A stretch of 64,000 nucleotides of DNA, from contig NZ_MKTH01000013.1 of NCBI RefSeq assembly GCF_001898175.1, positions 124,001 through 188,000 of the forward strand. Direction: 5' to 3'. Below the pieces are notes generated by a model. That model had not been told where the DNA came from. It saw nothing but the letters and a program-made list of their open reading frames with translations, and ran no database searches. Shown here piece by piece: positions 1 to 6,202 of the stretch; within the stretch, counting starts at the first letter, position 1, and each line of letters begins with the position of its first letter. Source of the stretch: Cellulomonas sp. 73-92 (GTDB taxonomy: Bacteria > Actinomycetota > Actinomycetes > Actinomycetales > Cellulomonadaceae). Position numbers and translations under genes: made by a program.

Positions 1-373
1 TGACGTCGTCTGCCTCGAAACCGAGCGCACCGAGCCGCGGGATGCCGACCGCCGCCAGCACGTCGGCGACCAGCGGCACCTGCACCGTCAGCGCGGCGGG
101 GACCTCCTCGACCCACCCCCCGCCCGGCGCCTCGCCCGCCACGCGGTGGGCCTTGTAGGAGGGGATCGCGGCCACCCGGAACGCCGGGCGCCAGTCGTCG
201 TCCCACGCGGCGACGAGCCGGTCCGGCCGATGCTCGGTGACCAGCCGGGTGATCGTCTCGAGCAGCCCGTGGACGGCGTTGACCGGTGTGCCGTCCGGCC
301 CACGGACGGTGTCCGGCACGCCGAAGAACGCGCGGAAGTACAGGTAGGAGGTGTCGAGCACCATGAGCGTCAC
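1..373 (-). CDS. 5'-3' exonuclease (PolA-like exonuclease domain), C-terminus cut off
   Basis: The reverse strand reads from a GTG at 373 (preceded by GGGAG at good spacing) as VTLMVLDTSYLYFRAFFGVPD, then a metal-binding Asp-rich segment (AAWDDDW) and, at the window edge, GFEADDV. These are the N-terminal motifs of the 5' nuclease domain found in DNA polymerase I and in the stand-alone actinobacterial 5'-3' exonuclease of about 300 residues. It would remove RNA primers or flaps during lagging-strand synthesis and repair. About 124 codons lie inside the window; the helical arch and C-terminal helix-hairpin-helix lie beyond it, so stand-alone enzyme versus full polymerase cannot be decided here. 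An in-frame ATG at 364 is an alternative start. Confidence 0.85.
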   Translation of the reverse strand, partial: MTLMVLDTSYLYFRAFFGVPDTVRGPDGTPVNAVHGLLETITRLVTEHRPDRLVAAWDDDWRPAFRVAAIPSYKAHRVAGEAPGGGWVEEVPAALTVQVPLVADVLAAVGIPRLGALGFEADDV

Positions 374-433
374 GGTGGGCTCCCTCGGTCCGGGCCGCTG
401 GTCCGGGCCCAGCCTCGCACGCGGCCCCCGGCC

Positions 434-505
434 GGTCTCGTCGGCCCGGCGGGTCTCGTCGGCCCGGCCGCAGTCGTCCGCCCGGCCGGTCTCGTCCGGC
501 CCGGC
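434..505. repeat. 18-bp imperfect tandem repeat, four units
   Basis: The unit GGTCTCGTCGGCCCGGC occurs at 434-450 and 452-468, followed by two diverged copies up to 505, with a period near 18 bp. It lies in the 266-bp gap between the stop of the membrane protein at 640 and the exonuclease start at 373. No gene or clear promoter is visible in this gap. Confidence 0.7.
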
Positions 506-639
506 CGAACCGGGGCCCGCGGCACCGCGGGCACGACGGAGGCCGGTCGACGACCCTCCATTCGTCGACCGGCGTCCGCCTGTCCCGACGTCCCCGACCC
601 GCGGACGTCTGTCCGGGTGTCAGGGACGGACGGGGCAGG

Positions 640-2157
640 TCACTGCGAGGCGAAGTCCAGGTGGTCGTCGGCCACCGCGACCACCGACCACGTGGCGCCC
701 GTCGCATCCGTGAGCACGTACGCCGGCACGAGCGCCTGCGCGCCGTCGCTCTGGTACGTCAGCGCGACCCCGAGCTGTGCGGACACGAGCGTCACGTGCC
801 GCACGGGCCAGCGGATGGCCGCGCCCGGCTGCGGCGCCGGCGCCACCGTGGGCTCCTGGCTCGGGTTGGCCGTCGCCACCGCGCCCGGCGTGGCGACGCC
901 CGAGGCCGACGAGGCGACGCCCGACGAGGCCGCCCCCATCGCGTAGGGCACCACGCCGCCGCCGGCACCGAACCGCGGGTCGTTGAGCCGCTCGGCGGCC
1001 GCCGCGGCGCTGATCACCGGATAGGTGCCGAGGGGGACGAGCGTGGCGAGCGTGCCGTTCATGCTCTGCACGCCGTCGCCGACGAGCGTGACGCCCCAGC
1101 TCACGCCGGTCAGCCGGCCGTCGACCACCTGCTGGAACGAGACGTTGACGTAGGCCGCGCCCGTCGAGCCGGCGGCCTTCTCGTTGCTGTCGTTCACCAC
1201 GACCTGGGTGCCCGTGGTGTCGACGCCGACCGAGCGCAGCGCGTCACGCGCCCGGGCGATGGCGGCGTCGCCGGTCGGCGTCGTGCCGGTGGTGCACACC
1301 GACGGGTTCGCGGGCCGCGGGGCCTTCGTCGCCTCGGGCAGCGGGGCCGGCTCGGCGGCGCCCGTCGCGTTCGGCGCGCTCGGCGGCACGGCGGCACCGC
1401 CCGTGGTCGCGCCGCTCCCCGAGACACCGGCACCCTGGCACTGCCACGGGTCGCGGGACGGGTCGTAGTACGAGAGGTTCCCGGACCCGTCGAGCCGCAG
1501 GTTCGCGCCCGAGCCGTCGCCCGGCCCGACCGCCCACGAGCCCCACTCCGTGCGTGGGCTGCCCTTGACGCCGAGCGTGGCCGCGACGTGCGCCGCGGTG
1601 GCGGCGGTGGCGACCGACGAGGCGTCGAACGCCCACGCCTGCGCGCTGCCCGCCGTGGTCGGCAGACCCTGGCCGGTGAACACGGTGCGCCAGCCGTAGC
1701 CGACGAGGCCGCCCGGCATCGGCATCGCGGCCGATCCGGACGCCGCCGCGCCACCGGCGGCGTTGGCCGGAGCCCCCTGTGCCGCCATCCCCGTCGACGC
1801 CTGGTCCCTGGTGGCGCCGCCGTCGAGGGAGATGGCCGGCAGGGCCTGGACCCCGCTCGTCGTGCCGCTGCCGCCGCGCAGGCCGCCGGCGCCCACGTAC
1901 CCGGCGGTGCCGACGACCGCCACCGCCGCGACGGCGGCGGCCATGCGCGTCCACTCGGTGCGCCGCCGGCGCCGCGCCGCGAGCTCGTCGTGCGGCTGCG
2001 CCGCGACCTCGGCCTCGGTCCGAACCGGGCCGGCCGCGGTCATCGGCAGGCCGGTCGCGGCCGCCACGGCGGCCGTGATGCGGGCCATGTCGGGCGCGGT
2101 GCCGGCCGCCGGGTCGGCGGCACGCAACCGGTCGAACGCCTCGTCGTCGGGGGTCAT
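640..2157 (-). CDS. membrane-anchored putative anti-sigma factor with large extracytoplasmic domain
   Basis: A 505-residue protein from ATG 2157. Residues 1-70 are a charged, helical cytoplasmic part, residues about 71-91 form one Ala/Val-rich transmembrane helix preceded by RRRRR, and about 410 residues follow outside. That part is rich in Ala, Gly, Ser and Thr, with a Pro/Ala linker and no motif I can name. It lies downstream of an ECF sigma factor gene on the same strand, 277 bp away, and a single-pass protein with a cytosolic N-terminus in that position is the usual anti-sigma layout. No zinc-binding anti-sigma (HXXXCXXC) motif is present, so the role is inferred from context. The ORF is open further upstream, but composition and the spacing favour this ATG. 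Confidence 0.6.
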   Translation of the reverse strand: MTPDDEAFDRLRAADPAAGTAPDMARITAAVAAATGLPMTAAGPVRTEAEVAAQPHDELAARRRRRTEWTRMAAAVAAVAVVGTAGYVGAGGLRGGSGTTSGVQALPAISLDGGATRDQASTGMAAQGAPANAAGGAAASGSAAMPMPGGLVGYGWRTVFTGQGLPTTAGSAQAWAFDASSVATAATAAHVAATLGVKGSPRTEWGSWAVGPGDGSGANLRLDGSGNLSYYDPSRDPWQCQGAGVSGSGATTGGAAVPPSAPNATGAAEPAPLPEATKAPRPANPSVCTTGTTPTGDAAIARARDALRSVGVDTTGTQVVVNDSNEKAAGSTGAAYVNVSFQQVVDGRLTGVSWGVTLVGDGVQSMNGTLATLVPLGTYPVISAAAAAERLNDPRFGAGGGVVPYAMGAASSGVASSASGVATPGAVATANPSQEPTVAPAPQPGAAIRWPVRHVTLVSAQLGVALTYQSDGAQALVPAYVLTDATGATWSVVAVADDHLDFASQ

Positions 2158-2324
2158 CGCTGTCTCCGTCCATCGCTCGTGGAGGGCTGCCCTGTCTGTG
2201 TCGTCGGGCCCGCCTCGCTTGCAGCCGGCCGCCGAGCGGTCTGGCCGAACCCGCACCACGCGACCACGGACGGTGGCCGGGCCGCAGCGCCGCAGGCGAT
2301 CTGGCCCCGGCACCGGCGACGGCG

Positions 2325-2395
2325 CGTCGGCGGGCGTCCGGTGGGGCCCCGGCGGCGCACCGGTGACGGTGACGGGCGTCGGCGGGCGTCCGGTG
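2325..2395. repeat. 19-bp direct repeat in the sigma/anti-sigma gap
   Basis: CGTCGGCGGGCGTCCGGTG occurs at 2325-2343 and again at 2377-2395, in the 277-bp non-coding gap between the sigma factor stop (2435) and the putative anti-sigma start (2157). The two copies sit 52 bp apart. Confidence 0.6.
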
Positions 2396-2434
2396 AGCCC
2401 CGCGGTACGACGGTCGGCGAGGGGACCGACGCGG

Positions 2435-3013
2435 TCAGCCCAACTCGGACCAGGCGCTCGCCAGGCGTGCACGGGCCCGGCTCAGCGCGGCGTCGGCGCC
2501 GCCCCGGCCGATCCCCAGCACCGCGGCGAGGTCGTCGCCGGCCAGGCCCTCCCACGCGTTGAGCAGCACGATCTGCCGGTCCCGAGGCGAGAGCCGGCGC
2601 AGCACGGCCCGCACCTGGTCGTCGCGCACCGCCTGGACCGCGGGGTCGTCGTCCGCGACCTCGTCGGGCAGCTCGCCGATCGGGATCGGCCGGCCCTTGC
2701 GCCGGAAGTTGGCGACGACGAAGCCCGCCGTGCGGTACAGCCAGGCGAGCGGCGCCTCGTCGGGCACGTCGTCCCGGCGACGCCAGGCGACGACGAGCAC
2801 GTCGGCGGCGAGGTCGTCGGCGTCGCCGACGCCGACCCGGCGCACCAGGTAGCGGTGCAGCGCCCGCGTGTGCGTGCGGACGAGGTCGTCGAACCAGGCG
2901 GCGTCGTGGTCGCCCTGCGCGGCGTCCGTCAGCTCGTCGGTCGCGGGCACCGGGGCGCCGGGCACGTCGGGGTCGGCCCCGTCGTCGGGCACCACGGTGA
3001 GCCTCGGCGCCAC
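2435..3013 (-). CDS. ECF-family RNA polymerase sigma factor
   Basis: 192 residues from GTG 3013, with GGGGAG upstream. Sigma region 2 spans about residues 40-105 (FDDLVRTHTRALHRYLVRRV, then the DADDLAADVLVVAWRR segment of region 2.2). Region 4 spans about 135-190, with a helix-turn-helix (LSPRDRQIVLL, then AAVLGIGRGGADAALSRARARL). Length and the absence of regions 1 and 3 define a group 4 (ECF) factor. It would redirect RNA polymerase to a stress or envelope regulon and is probably held inactive by the membrane protein encoded downstream at 640-2157. I found no convincing ECF-type promoter (GGAAC-N16-CGTY) directly in front of it, so autoregulation is not shown. Confidence 0.85.
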   Translation of the reverse strand: MAPRLTVVPDDGADPDVPGAPVPATDELTDAAQGDHDAAWFDDLVRTHTRALHRYLVRRVGVGDADDLAADVLVVAWRRRDDVPDEAPLAWLYRTAGFVVANFRRKGRPIPIGELPDEVADDDPAVQAVRDDQVRAVLRRLSPRDRQIVLLNAWEGLAGDDLAAVLGIGRGGADAALSRARARLASAWSELG

Positions 3014-3403
3014 GTCAGCTCCCCATCTCGCGCGGCTCGGTCACCACCACTGTGTCGCGGCCCGGGCCGTTCTTGCATCAGCCGCGCGTCGGATCTCCGC
3101 GCTCCCGGCCCGAGCGGCTCGACCGCACGCCGCTCGACACGGCCTCAGCGCCGCACGAGGCTGCGAGGAGCGCCCCCGTTGCCGCGTTCCCGGTGCGCGG
3201 TCCAGGACCGGGAACCTCAGCGCGCCACCGAGGCTCAAGGGACGCCGAGGCTCCCGCTCTCGCTGCACGTGCGGCGATGACCGGGAACCTCCGCCTCACA
3301 CGAGCGTCGACGCGCCGCCGAACCCCGGCACCAGGCTCCCCCGGCGTCGCGGTGGCGCATGATCTGCGGCCCTCCGGTGAGGACCATGGGGGCCACCGGC
3401 CGG
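3014..3403. other. 390-bp intergenic region without a recognisable gene
   Basis: This lies between the sigma factor start (3013) and the ATPase stop (3404). The open frames here have no credible codon usage or start signals. GACCGGGAACCTC-like sequence occurs twice, around 3206 and 3280. The second copy contains GGAAC (3284-3288) followed 16 bp later by CGTC (3305-3308) on the plus strand, which fits an ECF promoter but points antisense into the ATPase gene. Confidence 0.5.
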
Positions 3404-4753
3404 CTACAGCCCTTCGGCGACGGTGGCGGTCGCGTAGAGCCACGCCTCGCGGGTGGCGGGTCGCAGCTTCCGGTAGGCGATCCGGCCGCCGCCGACGAGC
3501 TCCGGCTCGTACGGCACCTCGACGACCGCCCTGGTCAGCGCGCCGAAGTGCGAGCGCAGCCGCTTGCGCAGGTCACGGTCGGCCCGTGGCGCCGGGTCGG
3601 ACAGGATCGTCACCGCACGCCGCACGGCGTCCTCGTGGCCGGAGGCCCGCAGCGCGTCGAGCGCCCAGGCGGCGGACTGCGCGGTGTCCTCGCGGACCGT
3701 GCTCACCACCACCAGCTGGTCGGCCGCCTCGATGGCCGCGCGCCAGTTCGAGGCGCGCATGTTGTTGCCGGTGTCGATCACCAGCACCCGGTAGAACTGC
3801 GACAGCAGCCGGTGCAGGTTGCGGAACGACTCCGCGTCGACCGATGCGGCCGAGGCCGCGTCCTCGTCGGAGGCCAGCACGTCGAACTGCTCGGTCGGCT
3901 GGGTGCGCACGTACCCGTCCAGGTCCCCGATCCGGACCGTGCCGCGGGCGGCGAGCACGGGCATCGTGCGGAGCAGGTCGACGGCCGTGCGCTCGTGCTG
4001 GGCCGGGGTGGCGCGCCAGCCGAGGGTGCCGTGAGTCTCGTTGTTGTCCCACGCGAGCGTGTAGCCGCCGCGCTGCAGCCCGAACGTCGCGGCGAGCAGC
4101 ATCGTCGCGGTCGTCTTGTGGGCCCCGCCCTTCGGGTTGACGACGACGACCGTGCGCGGCCCGTCCAGCGGGCGGCGCAGCGCGTGCACGGCGGCGCGCT
4201 CGCGCCGCTCGGCGCGGCCGGGACCGGGCGTGATCCCGCCGAACGTCACCAGGGCGACGCCATGGCGCCAGCCCCGGCGGGCCGGCTCGCGGCGCTCCGA
4301 CCGTCGCGTGGTGACCAGGTCCTCGAGCGTCGGGAGCGGGGCGCCACCGCCGGGGGTGCGGGTCGCGGCCGGCGGCGTCTGGGTGGCCGCGGCCCTGGCC
4401 GGCGGCGCGGGCGACGCCGCTGTCGTGGCCGAGGCCGCCGCCACCGTCGCCGCGGCGGTCGCGGGGGCACCGTCGGGCGCGGCCTGGTCCACGCGGCCGT
4501 CGGGGTGGACGACGAGGGACCACAGCCCGTCCGGGTCGCGGACCTCCATCGGTACGGGCGAGCCCAGCCGGGCGGCCAGCGCGGCGACGCGCGACGTCAC
4601 CTCGGCGCCGGCCTCCGCGAGGTCGGAGCGCGCGATCGTCTCGAGCGAGCCGTCGACGCGCAGCTCGCCCGTCCCGTCGTCGCGCACCTCGGCCGTGATC
4701 GTCGGGACGCGGGCCGGTCCGCCGGACCCCGCCTCGCCGCTGCCGTCCGTCAT
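3404..4753 (-). CDS. ParA/MinD-like P-loop ATPase with variant Walker A
   Basis: 449 residues from ATG 4753, preferred over GTG 4783 because GAAGGGCGG lies at ribosome-binding distance. Residues 1-90 are a separate N-terminal domain, about 95-140 an Ala/Pro/Thr linker, and 200-449 the deviant Walker ATPase fold. The P-loop reads NPKGGAHKTT (206-215), so the Gly before the catalytic Lys213 is His. The segment that normally reads DxDPQG is DNNETHG (236-242), and Walker B is VLVIDTGNN. ATPases of this kind with an N-terminal extension occur in actinobacteria, some near type VII secretion loci, but no secretion gene is nearby. Role in partitioning, cell polarity or secretion is undetermined. Confidence 0.75.
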   Translation of the reverse strand: MTDGSGEAGSGGPARVPTITAEVRDDGTGELRVDGSLETIARSDLAEAGAEVTSRVAALAARLGSPVPMEVRDPDGLWSLVVHPDGRVDQAAPDGAPATAAATVAAASATTAASPAPPARAAATQTPPAATRTPGGGAPLPTLEDLVTTRRSERREPARRGWRHGVALVTFGGITPGPGRAERRERAAVHALRRPLDGPRTVVVVNPKGGAHKTTATMLLAATFGLQRGGYTLAWDNNETHGTLGWRATPAQHERTAVDLLRTMPVLAARGTVRIGDLDGYVRTQPTEQFDVLASDEDAASAASVDAESFRNLHRLLSQFYRVLVIDTGNNMRASNWRAAIEAADQLVVVSTVREDTAQSAAWALDALRASGHEDAVRRAVTILSDPAPRADRDLRKRLRSHFGALTRAVVEVPYEPELVGGGRIAYRKLRPATREAWLYATATVAEGL

Positions 4754-4998
4754 CGCAAACCGCCCTTCGTCGTGCCCCGCCACGAGTGGGAGCAGTGGAT
4801 CTCCGTAACCGAATGAAACTACCCCGGGCGGGTCTCGTCGCGCCGAGCGGGCCGCAGGCGACGGCGCCCCGCGCTGTCGCCGACGGCGCGTGCGCGCAGA
4901 GGCGGCAGGGCACCGGCCAGGTGCGGCGGACCGGCGGACGGTGAAGGGCAGACGAGCGAACGGTGGACCAGCGAGCGAAGGTCGCGCGCGGGCGCGGC

Positions 4999-5409
4999 TC
5001 AGCCGGCGGTCGCGACGTCGAACCAGACGGTCCGCTGGCCGTCGCGGCCGCGGCTGCTCCCCCAGGCGTTGGAGAGCACCTCGACGAGCGCGAGGCTGGT
5101 GGCGTTCGAGGGGAGGGCGGGTGTGCCGGGGCCGGTGACGGCCACGCGCACGCCGTCGTCGTCGATGTGGAGGCGCACGTCGACCTCGTCGTCGGGCGTG
5201 CCGGTCTTGACCGCCTCGGAGACGAGCTCGGCGGTCAGGACCTCGACGAGCTGGTTGAGCGCGCCGCCGATGCCGGCGGCCGCGACCACCCGCATCACCC
5301 AGTGCCGGACGATCCGCGCGGCACCCGGCTCGGCCGGCAAGGACAGCTCGTGCTCCGCCCCGCGCCCCCGCGCGCTGCGTGCACTCGACAGGTCCCGGAC
5401 CTCGCCCAC
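4999..5409 (-). CDS. GHKL/HATPase_c_2-like protein, probably catalytically degenerate
   Basis: 136 residues from GTG 5409. The fold resembles the ATP-binding domain of RsbW/SpoIIAB-type anti-sigma kinases: a helix ending in AELVSEAVKTGTP (about 60-72) corresponds to the N box, where family members read ELVTNAV. Here the Mg2+-chelating Asn is Glu65. The G1 box (normally DxGxG) reads VTGPGTP at 91-97 and lacks the Asp. It ends TVWFDVATAG, a typical last strand. ATP hydrolysis or kinase activity is therefore doubtful. It may act as a binding partner only. It lies next to a PspC-domain gene on the same strand. Confidence 0.65.
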   Translation of the reverse strand: MGEVRDLSSARSARGRGAEHELSLPAEPGAARIVRHWVMRVVAAAGIGGALNQLVEVLTAELVSEAVKTGTPDDEVDVRLHIDDDGVRVAVTGPGTPALPSNATSLALVEVLSNAWGSSRGRDGQRTVWFDVATAG

Positions 5410-5455
5410 CGCAACAGGGTGCCCGAGGAGTCCCGGTTCCGCTGGGCGCGGAGGG

Positions 5456-5695
5456 TCACGCGCCTGGGTGATATCCCTCAGGCCGGCGCCAGTCCTCCTC
5501 CTCGGCGGGCATGAGGACCCAGAGCACCACGTAGACGATGAGGAAGCTGCCCGGGATCAGCAGGTTGACGAGCAGGAAGAGGATCCTCGTCACCCACGGG
5601 CCCAGGCCGAGGCGGCGCGCCAGCCCGGCGCACACCCCCGCGACGACGCGGCCGTGACGCGGCCTGACGAGTCCCTGACGGGCGAAGGCGTCCAT
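5456..5695 (-). CDS. PspC-domain membrane protein
   Basis: 79 residues from ATG 5695. The PspC signature is clear: LVRPRHGRVVAGVCAGLARR followed by LGLGPWVTRILFLL and a long hydrophobic segment (about residues 36-63), ending in a short charged tail (PAEEEDWRRPEGYHPGA). Proteins of this family sit in the cytoplasmic membrane and take part in phage-shock or envelope-stress responses, often together with LiaF-like proteins (one is encoded at 13661) or histidine kinases. It lies 46 bp upstream of the GHKL gene on the same strand, so the two may be co-transcribed. Confidence 0.85.
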   Translation of the reverse strand: MDAFARQGLVRPRHGRVVAGVCAGLARRLGLGPWVTRILFLLVNLLIPGSFLIVYVVLWVLMPAEEEDWRRPEGYHPGA

Positions 5696-5887
5696 GGCTC
5701 ACAGCGTGCCTGCGGGCCGTCCGGGCGACATCGGGGACCTCCCCCGTTGTCCCCCTGAGGCACCTCAGGCCGCCTCAGGGGGCCGCGCCGACGACGGTTC
5801 GGGAGAACGCCCGATGCGCGCCCCGCCACCTCACGGCGACCGTGATGACATCACCCGAACTGACAGCACCGTAGGGACGTTTTGCTC

Positions 5888-5916
5888 ATGACAAACGCTG
5901 ACCGTTCCGATAGAAC
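5888..5916 (+). promoter_or_regulatory. candidate housekeeping promoter for the small ORF
   Basis: ATGACA (5888-5893, 5 of 6 to TTGACA), exactly 17 bp, then TAGAAC (5911-5916). The surrounding 60 bp are much richer in A/T than the rest of the window. Transcription would begin near 5923, leaving a leader of about 60 nt before the ATG at 5982. Confidence 0.5.
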
Positions 5917-5981
5917 ATCCGTAGTGGATCCCACGAGGACCCCCACGCCACGAACCCCACAAGGGAAGGCACGATCGACGA

Positions 5982-6202
5982 TGATCGAGACCCAGGGCCC
6001 GGCCCTCGAAGCCGAGGCTGCCTACCGCCGCGAGCGCGCCGGCTGCTCCTTCGCCGCTCGTCGTGCGGCCTACGAGCGCCGCGCGGCCCGTGCCCGCGCC
6101 GCCCAGAACCCGGCCCCCACCGCGGTCCGCACCCATGGCATGACGTCTGTGCTGCGTGGGTGGCGGCTGCGAGGATCGGGGGCGTGGCACGTAGCGCGGT
6201 GA
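5982..6202 (+). CDS. small basic Ala/Arg-rich ORF, function unknown
   Basis: 73 codons from ATG 5982, with AAGGGAAGG about 10 nt upstream and a good promoter at 5888-5916. The first 50 codons have strong G/C third positions and encode an Ala/Arg/Glu-rich helical stretch (YRRERAGCSFAARRAAYERR). The last 20 or so codons lose that bias and run into the next gene, whose start lies at 6160 or 6184. A continuation of the frame upstream to 5882 lacks coding character. No family recognised. The ORF could be a genuine small protein translationally coupled to the LuxR-type regulator, or a leader ORF. Confidence 0.5.

Noticed and set aside
3284..3308. GGAAC-N16-CGTC, an ECF-type promoter match near the sigma factor gene
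   Set aside because: It points away from the sigma gene and antisense into the ATPase gene, with no plausible transcript; one match of this length is expected by chance.
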